A program made the translations under genes and the position numbers. Below, piece after piece: positions 1 through 11,669 of a DNA stretch of 64,000 bases (position 1 is its first letter; each line of letters opens with the position of its first letter). The stretch comes from Persicaria tinctoria. Its lineage: Eukaryota > Streptophyta > Magnoliopsida > Caryophyllales > Polygonaceae. A model generated the notes under the pieces. It saw only the letters and a program-made list of their open reading frames with translations, did not search any database and was not told the DNA's origin. Location of the stretch: the NCBI GenBank assembly GCA_037127255.1, contig JBANSL010000004.1, positions 89,033,627-89,097,626 on the forward strand. Direction: 5' to 3'.

Positions 1-10
1 AAACGAGCCC
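1..10. mobile_element. End of a Harbinger-like MITE, cut by the window edge
   Basis: The window opens with AAACGAGCCC followed by TAA. This is the inverse of the GGGCTCGTTTGG terminus carried by MITEs at 27699 and 63318 in this window, and TAA fits a TWA-type target site. Only the last bases are present. Confidence 0.4.
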
Positions 11-364
11 TAATTTTAAGGTTTCGTCTTGGGTCCTGGCATATATAATTAGTATCCAACTTTAGCCCTTTCTTTGACTCTTTTTCAATTGACTAAATAT
101 ATGCTTTGTTGCTTCCTTTTAACTGCCACTATACGGTACATTTTCATCATCAAATATGATGATGATTAAATAATATGGAGTACTAATTACCTTTAATTAA
201 TCATATTAATATGCCTAAATCCCAATAATTTCTTCTTTCCTTTGGAATCGAAAATTTCCAAAAACCCCCAATTTCATTTACCTTAATTCACATGTCCATT
301 AATCGAAGATATATGAGGAAGAAGATTTTTGTTCAATTGAAGATAAATCGGAGCAAACAAGTAC

Positions 365-434
365 CTGTTATTCTCTTATTGTCGACGTGCAGAAGAAAAG
401 AGTGAGGAGCCATAGATTTGTCCAATGAACTCAT
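365..434 (-). CDS. Possible first exon of a gene running off the left edge
   Basis: On the minus strand an ATG at 434 opens a 70-nt reading frame (MSSLDKSMAPHSF...) that ends at a good donor, CAG|GTAC, at 365/364. A pyrimidine-rich leader (475-450) precedes it. It would be 23 codons plus one base, with the next exon left of the window or in the first 360 bases. I do not recognise the peptide. A chance ATG plus GT is quite possible. Confidence 0.2.
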
Positions 435-1120
435 GTTATTCAAGAAGCCATAGCCCGTCAAATGGAGGAGGGAGGAGGCAAGGAAATCTCTTTTTTGTGT
501 GCTCTGGAGCCTGAAGGTAATTTCTTTTTACATTTTACAGGTTAAATTCCATGTTTTATTTCCTTTTTCATTTATTTAAAAAATTGGAAGATCTTAGCCA
601 TTAATTAAATCGAACGGTGGAGAATACTCCAACTCCACCTATGGAGTTACTAGGCAACTTCACGGGATCCACATCATGGTGGAATCCTTTTGTTCTAGGC
701 CGTGTTCTTCATCTGCTTGCAGAGAATTGGAGAAATTAATTATTAATTAATCTAATTAAAAGCTTAGTTTTCATCTCAAAATGCAACTTTTTCTGAATTT
801 ATTTAATTACTTTTCTACACACATACGTGATCCTGGCATCCTGTAGTACATCTTTATGACTTTATAGCACTAGATGATTGAGATATTATTGGGATTTAGG
901 CATATTAATATGCCACAAAAAATATATATATAAATCTCCTTCCAAGGTTGTAATTTTTATGTGGTCAAAGTAAAAGATGCTTTTTAGGTAGCTACAAATT
1001 TTTTTTTTAAGTAATCGTATATTTTTTTTTGATACAAGGCAAGGATTCGGGGAAAAGCTACGTACGTGTAGCATTTTTCCCAACAATGCAAATACCCTAA
1101 TTATTATACTCTTAATTATC
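435..1120. other. Intergenic, AT-rich, no gene seen
   Basis: Simple AT-rich DNA with homopolymer A/T runs. The longest open frame (about 78 codons, 886-1122) has no family resemblance. Nothing else is supported. Confidence 0.6.
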
Positions 1121-1622
1121 AAAGTCCGCTTCGGGTTTTCGTATATTCATAATTTTCATTAATAAAACTCTTATCTCAATAAAAAAAAACATAATTTTTT
1201 TTAAAAAAATACATAATTTTCGTACCTTCATAATTTGCACGTGCATTGGTGGCCTTGCACACAAGTCGAGAGAGGTTCCATCCAAAAATCAATTGACAAT
1301 AGAAGAAGTAATCAATCAACTTATATACAACGCTTGTTATACTCGTGGGACACTTATCTTTTCACGTCTCAATATGCCCCCGCAAGTGTAACTAAGAATG
1401 ACTCGTCTAATTGACACTTGAACAAGTGGGAATCCAGACCAAAATCGAAAGACGGGTTGTTAGACTAAATCACTCTGGTACCATATCAAAGTCCGACTTG
1501 AACCGATGACTAAGGGTCGTGTGCACATGCACTAGTAGCCTAGCTAACACACAAGTCAAGTGAAGTTCCATCTTAAAACCAATTGACAATAGAATGAGTA
1601 GTCCATCAACTTATATACAAAC
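1121..1622 (-). mobile_element. Degraded TRIM (terminal-repeat retrotransposon in miniature)
   Basis: Two related segments (about 1228-1375 and 1486-1622) bracket a short core and read in minus orientation. The core carries a degenerate initiator-Met tRNA primer-binding site, TATGGTACCAGAGTG at 1485-1471, and a C-rich stretch at about 1376-1386 that is the polypurine tract on the minus strand. The layout and wording (reverse complements of 'gaggttccatcc', 'aaccaattg', 'cttatata') match the cleaner TRIM at 48987-49479. No protein is encoded, as is usual for TRIMs. Left end uncertain because an A/T-rich insertion splits that LTR. Confidence 0.7.
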
Positions 1623-1975
1623 AAGCGGCAGGCGACACTTCTGGGTGTCAAACAAGCGGTTGTGATGGGCGCTGAAGCTGTGCAGTTGGAGTTAGATTCG
1701 ATGCACCTAATTAAGAGCTTGAATGCCGGGATGGAGGACTACTCATACACAAGTATGTTGGCTGTTGACATTAGGGAAGTAGCATCAACCTTTCCATCCT
1801 TTGTGTGTAGTCATATACGCCGAAACGGCAATAGTGTGGCACATATGGTAGCGAGACTTGTTCCACCGGTCGGTGATGATTATGTATTTTTCGCACCATT
1901 TCCGCAAAGTTTAATTGAGCTTGCAGAGATCGACCTACTTTAATAAAATGTGCCCACCTTTGATTTCAAAAAAAA
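1623..1975 (+). pseudogene. LINE fragment: C-terminal RNase H-like domain
   Basis: An open stretch ending at 1943 reads ...LGVKQAVVMGAEAVQLELDS, then DIREVASTFPSF and HIRRNGNSVAHMVARL. This is the end of the RNase H-like (RVT_3) domain that closes ORF2 of plant L1-type LINEs: the ExD acidic pair region followed by the NxxAHxxA signature. The catalytic N-terminal half is missing and there is no start. A short A-rich tract follows the stop (from about 1969), as expected for the LINE 3' end. It begins directly at the edge of the TRIM. Confidence 0.75.
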
Positions 1976-2077
1976 GCAGCAGTAAATGATCGCAGTAAGT
2001 CGATCGACACTTGGACTAGGTGAATTCGGTAGTGGAAATGAACTTCCATGCCACTATATAGAATTTGCTAGCTAGGC

Positions 2078-2428
2078 AGAGCACCCACATTGGGTGGGGT
2101 GTTTAGAAGAGAAAAATAAGAAACTTAATAGTAAATTAATAGATGAATGATATATTGTGTTAAGGAGTGATGTGATAGGTTTATTAGCAAGGAACCCTTA
2201 AAAACTCAAAAAGAAAGAAAATGGATGGGAGGGTAGGAAAGAGAAAGAGAGGGGTTTAGCCGTTTAGGTATGTAGTGGTTTTTTTTTTTAATTTTATATT
2301 ATTTAGTTTATAATAAAATGGGTTGTAGGAATATAGGTAAAAAATTAAGTTGGGTTTTTTAAGGAGAGAGAAAAATAAAAAGGAGAGTTAAGGAACCGAA
2401 CTAGGTTCCATGGATGCGGATGCTCTCA
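2078..2428. mobile_element. Harbinger-like MITE with GAGCACCC/GGATGCTC termini
   Basis: The left end reads AGAGCACCCACATTGGGTG and the right end ATGGATGCGGATGCTCTC. These are imperfect inverted repeats of the common plant GAGCATCC(A/G)C terminus. The interior is AT-rich with no ORF. The target-site duplication is not clear. Confidence 0.5.
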
Positions 2429-3753
2429 GTCAACATATGCTAAATATAGAAAATGTTATTTACAATGTAAAAATGCATTATAATTCATTTTAGTCACTAT
2501 TTTTTCAACCAGAAATGATTAAAAATGTCAAATAAATATTTTTCTGATAAATTGATAAACCAAAATAATCGCAAATCGACGAACACGCCCCATTACGGTA
2601 CAACATAAAGCAAGTAAAAGAAAACACACACACACACAAAAAAAAAACCCAAGAAATCAATAACCATCAAAATCACATGAGAGTTCGAGAATAAGAGCAT
2701 CTCTAACAGATTTTCCATTTTTGTAACTGTGGAGTATTTGGAAAAAATTTGGGCACTTTTTGTCAACGGATTCCCATTTCATTCTCAAAAATAGGAAAGC
2801 GACAAAAACCTTTACAAAAATTGTTTCCCATTTTAGAAAAACTTGCCACCGAGAAAACGAATAACAAAACCCTCAAAAGAGGAAAGTGGCATCCTATAAT
2901 AGTGTGGACCAAAGCAACATTACTTTAGAAAAACCTTCATATATCATAAACATTGTCACGATGAACCAAATACATATGCATATTACATAATCTATTACCA
3001 TACCTCATCCGAAGAACTCACGCAGCCGCACTGAAGAAACGACCCACAAGCAAACCCGATCAAACCAAGCTACAACTTGATTGATGATCCGTTGGGGAAT
3101 AAGGTCAAAATTAATTTGGGGCAATCATATCCAAACAGTATCCCACAAAGAGGGCATCTATAAAGGCAGTACTAAAAACTAGGGCAAGCTACTCGGAAAA
3201 GATTTATGATGCCTGCCTTTATCGATTCTCCTAAACCTTAATCAATTGGACATTACCTGTCGAATCTTGCCTCATCAAAGCATGTATTCACACATTAGTT
3301 TTGACTCATATCGATACAATTAGACAAATTAGTCGCTATTTTCTTGTGTTGTCGTCTCTACTCTTTGATTTTTCAAAAACACTTTCTCAACTGGTTAGGA
3401 AAAGGATACGAACATCTCGACTCCTAGGCTTTTGCTTCTTGTGAGATATATTAAGTTGTTGTTATTGTCATTGTTGCTTTCTTGATTTATAAATTTTATA
3501 ACTTTTTTGTTACTTTCTCGTGTTAATTATCTAAAAAAAAACTATTAAAATATAACATATGAAGTAATTAATATGAGATAAATTAAGAACCCCGGTTTCA
3601 AAACTAAGGGCTCGTTTGGTTACCTAATGATAAACTTAGGAAGTTAATAAAAACCCCAGAAAGTATGATTAGTACATGTTATGGTGCTTGACGTCAGCTC
3701 TTAGTCTATACTGTCTTCGGCATTTTTGGGTTAAGTTCGCTTGTTCACCCGAA
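2429..3753. other. Intergenic, no gene seen
   Basis: AT-rich DNA. A MITE-like left end starts at about 2694 (AGAGCATCTCTAACAG) and a GGGCTCGTTTGGTT end is at about 3609, but I could not find convincing partners for either. No coding frame or RNA gene recognised. Confidence 0.5.
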
Positions 3754-3756
3754 ATT

Positions 3757-6207
3757 CACTACAAATAATATAGAGGATAGCTATGGAAATGTGGGCCACA
3801 TAATTAAAACTATGGCTGTTTAGCAATGGCTTTTGACACTGTTATTGAAATTTGTTGCTATAAAATTAGTCATAGATGTTGGCTACATACGTGCCATAGC
3901 AAAAACTTGGAATTAAATTTGTAAAAAATAAACACCTAATTTTATCACTACCATCCATGGCTAACGATGTGTCACCATAATTAGACACTATTAAGTCATG
4001 GCTATTAAATCGAAGTTGATTTAGCCACGATCTTGGTAAATGTAATAGACGGCCACTCTTTAGTTGTGTAACTAAACTCAATGGCTATGTCCTGCACTCT
4101 TGTATAAGAAACACAATATTACTTACCTTTTCTTTAATTATATTGATTCACACTTTCATTATAAGTTTTGAATTCCAAATTAAAATTGCTCCCCCATTCT
4201 CTTCTGTCTATTTGAACAACACCTAAGTCTTCAGTATATGTTTGAGAATCTCAATCACCCGTTAATTGAACAACCTTTGGACTAGAGGTACATAATTACT
4301 TATTCTCACTCTGTTATTATTATGTTTTATTATATTTCGACATGTATATTCATTTAATCGGTTAGTTTAGCATGAATATATTATGAAATAAAAAATACTC
4401 CGTATGTATTATACATGGATGGCCGATTTTAGATTACAAAGCTGATAATCTATATGACTATATCTATATAACTACTTAATTTCGTATACTTTCTGCTGAC
4501 GTGGCGCGCTCTCCTTATTCCACTCCCTTTTAACTAATCACGTTTTTTCTTTTAATTTTCATTTTTACCCATTACTAACTATCGAGTTTAATTCAAAATA
4601 TCTATCGATATAATATCTTAATTTATAATATTTTGGATGATATGTCAACAACTCCTTCATTTAAATTTTTTAAACTAATCATTCTCTTCATCTTTTTCAT
4701 ACATTTACATTTCCCCGCTTTTAATTTTTTACCCATTGACTAACCATTGGGTTTAAATCAAAATATTGGATTAAATCTAATGTCTACTATTAATCTATAT
4801 TTAAATCTTTATACATTACAATACTAATAATCTATATCAATATAATATCTTAATTTAAAAACCGTTTTATGGAGCCTAACTTTATGGTTAACATTTTTAC
4901 CATTTTCTTAAAAATTTCAAGTCTACCTTTATTATTTTATTTATTAAATATCGCGCCATGGCGCGGGTATTATACTAGTTAGTTATAATTCAGTACGATT
5001 AAGATTAATTTTTTTTTATTGTACTATGACTTGATTTTATTATGTTTATTTATCAAAGTTTAAACCCAAATCAAAACCCTCTTTCTTTTTAATTAGATGT
5101 TGATCTCCTTTACAAAATCATAGTGTTGAAGAAATCGATAAATCTATCTCCTTTTTGCTAATGGTTTCCGCATCATTCATTCTATGAGGTATGTGAATAA
5201 TCTCTTATCTTAATTCTTGCTAATTATCTTCCTTGTCAGCTTCATCCCCACTAAAATCAATCTTCTACCATTTTGTATTATATGATTGTGTTTTTTTTTA
5301 ATGGTTCGAATTCCATCTTTTGATTGAGTTCACTTGCTATATATGAACAGCGTGGTTCATGGTGAAGATTCGAGGGGAATTCGTGATGGTTGATCCTTCT
5401 TTCGCGGAGTCTTCGACGATCATAGATGGTAACTAGTAATCAATTCACTTGGTTTCAGGATGGTGATCGATGATCAAGGCTCTCGGGAGGATGGTGATAA
5501 TCAAGGCTCTCATGAGGATGGTGGTGATCAACTCTAGGGATAAGATGCTAACTAGTAATAGATGGGATATTAGCATGATTTTATGGTTTACAAGTTTATG
5601 TGTGATGTTTATGAGATCATTTATATGTAATAATTCATATATATGTAATCATTTAGAGAACTTATATATATATATATGTTCCGATCAAGGTATCTTATTA
5701 ATAATTATCTATTATAATTAATTATGCCTTTGTGTTTTTTTTTCTAATAAATAAATTTTATTTTACAAAAAATAATATTTTTAATAAGCATATATGAAAA
5801 TAAAACTATATTAGCCTCATATCCGGCCACACCTTTATTGACCTAAAAAATGGATAACAATTGTAAAATATTATAATTGACAATATAATTTCACTAAAAT
5901 ATTAAATAATATTGGCCACGATCAACCATTGCCATGCCCAATGCATCGCTAACGGCTTCATATTTCTTGCCACAAATCGATCATGACTATTTTAGCTCCC
6001 CTCAAGTGTGACCATTTGTCGTGGCAATTGCCACTATTGCATTGTGACTAAGATTAGTCACGAGCAAAAATCCCACGGATTGGCCTTTTGTTGCTAAAGT
6101 CATGATGACTAAACCTTCTGTGTGGCTAATTCCATGGCCCATGAGTGACTAAATGTGTGACAAATCTATTGCTACTTCCATAGCCAAAACCTATTTTATT
6201 TGTAGTG
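3757..6207. mobile_element. Non-autonomous CACTA (En/Spm) element
   Basis: It starts CACTACAAATAA and ends TTATTTGTAGTG, a perfect 12-bp terminal inverted repeat of the CACTA type. A 3-bp target duplication ATT flanks it (3754-3756 and 6208-6210). Both ends contain repeated TGGCTAT/ATAGCCA words, the expected subterminal transposase sites. No transposase is encoded. A stretch near 5440-5535 encodes acidic Asp/Glu/Gly-rich repeats in one frame, perhaps a relic. A Helitron is nested at 4449-4978. Length 2451 bp. Confidence 0.85.
4449..4978 (+). mobile_element. Non-autonomous Helitron nested in the CACTA element
   Basis: The 5' end begins TCTATATGACTATATCTATA (an alternative start is the second TC at 4463). 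The 3' end has a hairpin CGCGCCATGGCGCG, then a short AT spacer and CTAG, followed by host T. A hairpin placed just before a CTRR end, and insertion between A and T without duplication, are Helitron hallmarks. No Rep/helicase is encoded. Confidence 0.75.
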
Positions 6208-6368
6208 ATTGTTCGCTTATCACCGTTTGTATTGCACCCTTGTTCTTTTTATTTCTTTGTATGTTAGACGGTTCGCCGTAGGTCTAACATTCGAATGCTT
6301 TCCGAATTAACAAAAAATAGTTTTCTAACATTAATAAAAACATATTTGAAAAGATCTAATTTATTTAA

Positions 6369-8541
6369 GGGATAATTAGGTGAATATACTTTTTTCGGTT
6401 TTTTTATTAGTAATTATACTCATGGAAGTTTTTTTTTGTTAATTGTACTTTTTTGTCATTAATGACTGATTTGCCCATGACGAAAAAAATTCAGGTAATC
6501 CTTAAATCACGTATGTTGGAACTGGCAATCTCCATCTTCTCAAATTGATTAAAATGAATCGCTCAATACACCAATTTCAATTCTTCCCATCCATCCATTT
6601 ATGTTGACACTTTTACAAGTAGTATCGATTGAAATCAAGTTACAAGATTGATGGCTCACTATCACCCTCTAATCTAACAATAATGGCGTTTCATCCCAAT
6701 TTTTTATAAATCTGGCGTTTTAAAAAAAAGCAGTTGAATTTCATTATCGTATCTCTTTATTGGTGAATTGTGTAGTTGTTGAAATCTATATATTGAAACC
6801 ATAATTACGATTCTTGAAACATATTTTGTGTATTTGGAACCTTATTATTGAAAGCTTATGTTATGCTCTTGTGTGGGCTATTGAAATATATTGTGTGTAT
6901 TTATTGTAACCTATTAAAACCTTAACAATGAGGTTAGTTATTATACAAACAAGGTACAAGTAATTAGTTACAAGAATCAAAGCACCTACCACGAATTAGT
7001 TACAATAAGGTGACTGTGTTAATTACACATATTTTATTTACAATAATTAAGTATAGTCACAGGAAATTAACTACAATACGAATATGAGTCTTGAAACCTA
7101 TTTTAATTTATCACCTACATCGAATTAGTTACAATAATTAATGTGATTGGGTGGATTGCAAGTATAGTTAAAGTAATTAAGTATGGTTACAAGAAATTAA
7201 GGTTTCAATAGATTACATTACTCTAGGTTACACTAATGAAGGGTTACAATAGGGTACAATAACGGTTACAAGAAATTAAGGTTTCAATAGATTCCAATCC
7301 ATTACTCTAGGTTACAACTAATCAAGGGTTACAATAGGGTACAATAAAATTAAGGTTTCAATACATTACATTACTCTAGGTAGGTTACACTAATCAAGGG
7401 TTACAATATGGTACAATAAAATTAAGGTTTCACTAGATTACATTACTCTAGGTTAAACTACTCAAGGGTTACAATAGGGTACAATAAAATAAAGATTTCA
7501 ATAGATTATATTACTCTAGGTTACAATAATCAAGGGTTACAATTACCAATCTTACATAATTTCGGGATTCCACGTTCAAACTACTAACCAATTAATTAGC
7601 AACAATTAATTAGCATGATTTTTTTTCGGAATTGCTAATCACACGGTCAATTTCTCGCCATATGCACAGATTCTTCCGCGAGTGCGCATCACGGGTTCGC
7701 GATTTTTTATGCTCCCGACTGCGGACTGCGCATGCGCACCTTTCTCTCTCTTTCTCCTCCAAATACTGTTTTCCTTTCTCCTCCGTTGAATACCACCGCC
7801 ATTTCCACCGCCAATCCGCAGACCTTGAGGGCAGTGGGGGCCATCGAGCACGGCCGGTGCCGTGCGATCCCCAGCGACTCCGCCATTACCTTGCTCGCCC
7901 TCCTCTCCAAACTCCCTAGACCTCCGCATCCTCTAAGCCGCCCTAACTAATCTCCAACGCAACCACCCCTTCGATCTTCGCTCCAAGCTCCGGCTTGATC
8001 GCACCGCTCCAAGCTCCGTTTCCAAAGTGATACTCCAGTAATTAATTACAGGATGATTAATTACAGATGTCTTCCACGCCAATGTTTACAATTACACCCA
8101 ACTCTCTTTTTGATGTGCTCTTCCATTTTGATGTGGATTTTATTTTTAAAAATAAATTGGCAGCTGTGCATTGCGGATACGCAATCTCCCTATCGTGTAA
8201 AGGGCGAGAAAAATACCGTGTAAATAGTAGTCCCCTTTTTTTTATTCATATTAATTAGCATGATAAGATGTGAATCTCACCCCTGGTTTTGTTTGGATTT
8301 CGACGGTTTTGAAGAGCCAGAGTTGAATTCGAATTCCGAAAGTTTTGTGGATGCTGAAGCATTAGATCGAGATCTTATCTATATATATATTTACTTCTTT
8401 AATTTTAAAAAGATAAAAATATTACTATGAGGGTATTTGGGTAAAATCCACCATAAAAAGGTACACTTACTAAATAGAAAATCTAAAGGGTATAGTCACC
8501 AAATAAAAACCTGAAAAAGGTACATTCTCTCAAATTTTCAC
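6369..8541. mobile_element. Mutator-like element (Pack-MULE candidate)
   Basis: A 9-bp target duplication TTTATTTAA flanks the element (6360-6368 and 8542-8550). The first and last roughly 100 bp form an imperfect inverted repeat (left GTGAATATACTTTTTTCGG, right end complementary GAGAATGTACCTTTTTCAGG). Nine-base duplications with long TIRs define Mutator-like elements. The interior has no transposase. It holds a five-copy 70-bp repeat and a GC-rich block (about 7640-8030) that contrasts sharply with the AT-rich remainder and may be captured host sequence. Length 2173 bp. Confidence 0.8.
7196..7556 (+). repeat. Five imperfect tandem copies of a roughly 70-bp unit
   Basis: Units start near 7196, 7274, 7350, 7422 and 7490. 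Each has the order AAGGTTTCAATAGATTAC, then ATTACTCTAGGTTAC, then AATCAAGGGTTACAATA. Spacing varies from 68 to 78 bp because of small indels. The array is inside the Mutator-like element. Confidence 0.85.
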
Positions 8542-8959
8542 TTTATTTAAATCATTTAGCTTTTTTGTAAAACTGTTTCACTTTATCCATTAGAAATTGC
8601 AACAGAAACTGTTGCATGTATGAACAAATCTGAAAGCAACAAGAGAATTAAAATTGCAACACAAGAAAATACGGAGTATGAATTTGAGCAGTAAACAAAC
8701 AGGAAAGAAATAAAATTCACAGCTGTAACATTTACAGAGAACTAATCAACTCAATTGGTGCACCTACTAGCAGTACACTAGTACTACTAGCTAACATTTC
8801 ACCCTCTCCTAGCTTTTTATAACCTTGACAGCAACCACTTGTGAGTTGTGACTTGTGATGGATTTATTACATGACCCATCTTGACATAAACAACCATTTA
8901 ATGTTCCTTTTTACTCTTCTTCAATGACCATGTATGTCATGTTGCCCAAATCATCAAGA

Positions 8960-10713
8960 TCAGTACCCTATGAATTCATGATCAAACTGGGAAGAGCCTC
9001 CAAAATGGCTTGCGAATCGTCGTCCTTGATCTTCACTCCCGCCTTGAATGATTCCTTTGTTCAAGCCCCCGACCTACGAACATGAAAACGCACACTCGGT
9101 TGATGTAAGAAAAATAACAGTAGTATTTTTATTTTAAATGTTCAATTTTGTTTTATTAGATAAGAATTCAGGTTCAGACATATCTGAAACTAAAAAATGA
9201 TCCATATATTATTATTTACTGGATTATTCTATCAAGTCAGGGTAATTGAACACTTTTATGTGGTCATTTTCAAGTGATTTCACCTGGTTGTTGTTTAATA
9301 TGCCAAAGAGCACCGTCTTTCCTTTTGACAAAAACAACATCTAGTTGTTTAATACCTTAAGATTTTGGTGCATTTTATTTCATGTTCTATCACAATTTAC
9401 AATGCATGAACAATTGAGTGGAAAACCTACCCAGAGATCATCTTCATGCTCGTAACGATTCAAGCCAGAAGCTGATATAGCCATCTCAACAGGCTCATCA
9501 TTGCGTGCAAATCTCCCACGTACCCGAGGCCTGTTGTCTGCTAACGTCTTTCGACATGCATACTTCTCAACAACAAAGAATGCACAACAAATGGCAAAAC
9601 TTATATGATCAAATTTGGGATGAGTACACATTATATAAAAGTAATTATATAGTACCTTATCAAAAAAAAAAATTATAAGTATGAATCAATATATATTCAC
9701 CTTAATAGTCTTGTTGAAGTTTCTTAGGCCGCGTTTGGCTCGATACCTATTGATCTTCTCCTTCCTCTCTTCCGGACCATACTTTCCAACTTTGAAGCTC
9801 GCTTCCTCCGTCAACGTGGATGTGGTTGTGGTTGTGGTTGTTCTACTCTGACTTCCCAACAAACTTGAACACACCCTTTGGGATGTTTTCTTCTACAACA
9901 AGATCACATAGCCACAAATTAAGATCAAATACCAAAACCCTAAAAAGGAAGATCTCATCAATTTTGGGTTCGTTTATTGTTATAAACTTATATACTCCGT
10001 ATTACTCCGTATTACTCCGTATAATCTTCTTAGATCAAGGTTGTGTACAGACACACATGCACTAATAATAAAAATTCCATTTTCCCTAAGGTGTCAGCAC
10101 ATTGCGTCAAACGAATGAATTCCAAAAAAAGAAAAGAGTTAATGGATTAGAGCTTAACTGGTAAATCTCCGGTGCTAAAAACTCTTATAAGGTGGCTCTC
10201 AAATTGATCATCTGAGAGGCAGTTCTCAAAGGGCTCTGAAAGCACACCAAATTGGGGCTGAAACAGAGTCCCCTGTTTCCGGCCATCGTATGAGTGGTTG
10301 CCATGGTTGTAGCTTCTCTCCAAAAGCCCAACCATCGAGGTATCACCGACATAGCCTTCGCTACCGGAGAAGTACGCGTTCGAGCTCGGCAGAGAATCAA
10401 ACCCCAATCGAAACGGAGCCTCTTCCAATTTGACGCCGAAAACAGGGCAGTCAATAAACCCTACTTCGAAACTAGGCGAGCTCTGCAAATTGGGGAACTG
10501 GGCTTGCTGGAAGAGCGAAAGGCTCTGCAATTGGTCGCTTGGAGATGAATATGAGATTAGCGTTTGAGCCAATTCGTGAAGAGACTGAGCTTGGATGCTG
10601 TCAATTGAGGAATCGGAGAGCAGCAGAGCTTCTGAATTGAGCATGGCACTGGAGTTTAAGGGGTCCTCAAAGGCAACGAAATCAGAAGACATTTTCTGTG
10701 AGCGTGAAGACAT
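8960..10713 (-). CDS. CCT-domain transcriptional regulator (CMF type), four exons
   Basis: Exons on the minus strand are 10713-10159, 9892-9701, 9562-9431 and 9073-8960, all phase 0 with GT-AG borders, giving 330 residues. The start is the ATG at 10713; the longer upstream frame has no ATG. The first 185 residues are acidic and Ser/Gln-rich with no B-box zinc finger. The CCT (CONSTANS, CO-like, TOC1) domain occupies about residues 218-272: FKVGKYGPEERKEKINRYRA... then YACRKTLADNRPRVRGRF, split by intron 2 between the two halves as in many CCT genes. CCT domains bind DNA with NF-Y partners and are nuclear. This is known for the family. With no B-box or response-regulator domain this is a CCT-motif-only protein, similar to Arabidopsis At5g41380/At1g63820 types by memory. 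The exact target pathway cannot be told. The last exon (residues 294-330, ending DHEFIGY) is the least certain part. Confidence 0.88.
9150..9190 (-). mobile_element. Tail fragment of ORF-less retroposon family B inside intron 3
   Basis: The stretch ATTAGATAAGAATTC followed by CAGACATATCTGA matches the 3' terminus of the family B element at 12684 (ATTAGATAAAAATTC, then CAGACAGGTCTGA). Only about 40 bp remain, in minus orientation, in the third intron of the CCT gene. Confidence 0.4.
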
Positions 10714-11300
10714 GAAACCAGAAACAGATCCCAAACGAACAGCAATTCAGAATATGTATTGTATTCTGGAAAGACTGATTTTTTTTTAATTTGATTTTAC
10801 AGGGTGGATGATGAGTTGTGTTTGCTCTGTTTCCGTTTTTCTTGCTGTGTCTTTTATTGGGAGGGTGTTTTGTTGAATGAAACGGACAGTTGCAGGAGAG
10901 AGAGGAAGACACGGAAAGAGAGGAGGAGGAATCATGAGGCAAATCAATCAACCTTTCTAGGTTTATGTGTTTGCAGGGGGGATTTTTGAATTTTGGGTTT
11001 TGGTTTTTGTTGCTGTCAGCATATTTTCTGTTGCAAAGTTGTGCAAGTGCACCCCTCCCACATTGAAATCCCCATTTGGTATTTAAGAGTGATTATGGCT
11101 CAAATAACATGTTTTTCTATTTCTTGTTTTTTCAGAAAATAATAATGAAAGTATTCTCACTTAATAATAATGAAAGTATTCTCACTTTTATACAGTACTC
11201 CGTAAAATATAAGGTTGTTTTACTTTTTAAGTACATTTTTAATAATTTAAATTTTTTATAAAATATTGTTTTTTATAAAAAAAAAATTATATTCATACTT
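10714..11300 (-). other. Leader and upstream region of the CCT gene
   Basis: Pyrimidine-rich on the coding (minus) strand between about 10990 and 10790, which is typical of a plant 5' leader. I see no clear TATA box. Beyond 11040 the DNA is AT-rich with no gene; a 22-bp phrase (AATAATGAAAGTATTCTCAC...) is repeated in tandem at 11141-11187. Confidence 0.4.
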
Positions 11301-11301
11301 A

Positions 11302-11669
11302 TTACTCCCCGCGTTTACATTTAACTGACGTTTTGGTGGAAGACACAAGAATTAAGGCCTACTACAAACCTGCACATTTTCATTATTCACTGCACGTAAT
11401 TAATGCTACTAAAAAGTACTCCGTAAAACCTTCTGTTTTTAATTGCTCCACTTATTAGTGCTACTAAAAAATAAAACCTTCTGATTTTAATTGCTCTTAA
11501 TTTGCAAATCTCTTTGGATTTAAAGTGGGGAGGGGGAGGAAACATAAGGTACGAAATTAATTGAGAGATATGAGGTGGGATCAATAGATTTTGAAAAGCC
11601 AAAACGTCAATTAAATAACCAAACTTAATAAATCCTTAAAACGTCAATTATAACTAAACGGAGGGAGTA
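11302..11669. mobile_element. Stowaway-like MITE
   Basis: Left end TACTCCCCGCGTTTACATTT, right end AACGGAGGGAGTA: the Tc1/mariner Stowaway terminus. Internal repeated blocks ACGTCAATTA and CCTTCTG.TTTTAATTGCTC are present. No ORF. Confidence 0.65.

Noticed and set aside
5470..5721. 83-codon frame in the CACTA element
   Set aside because: Chance frame over a short repeated GATGGTGATGATCAAGGCTC region. No transposase similarity.
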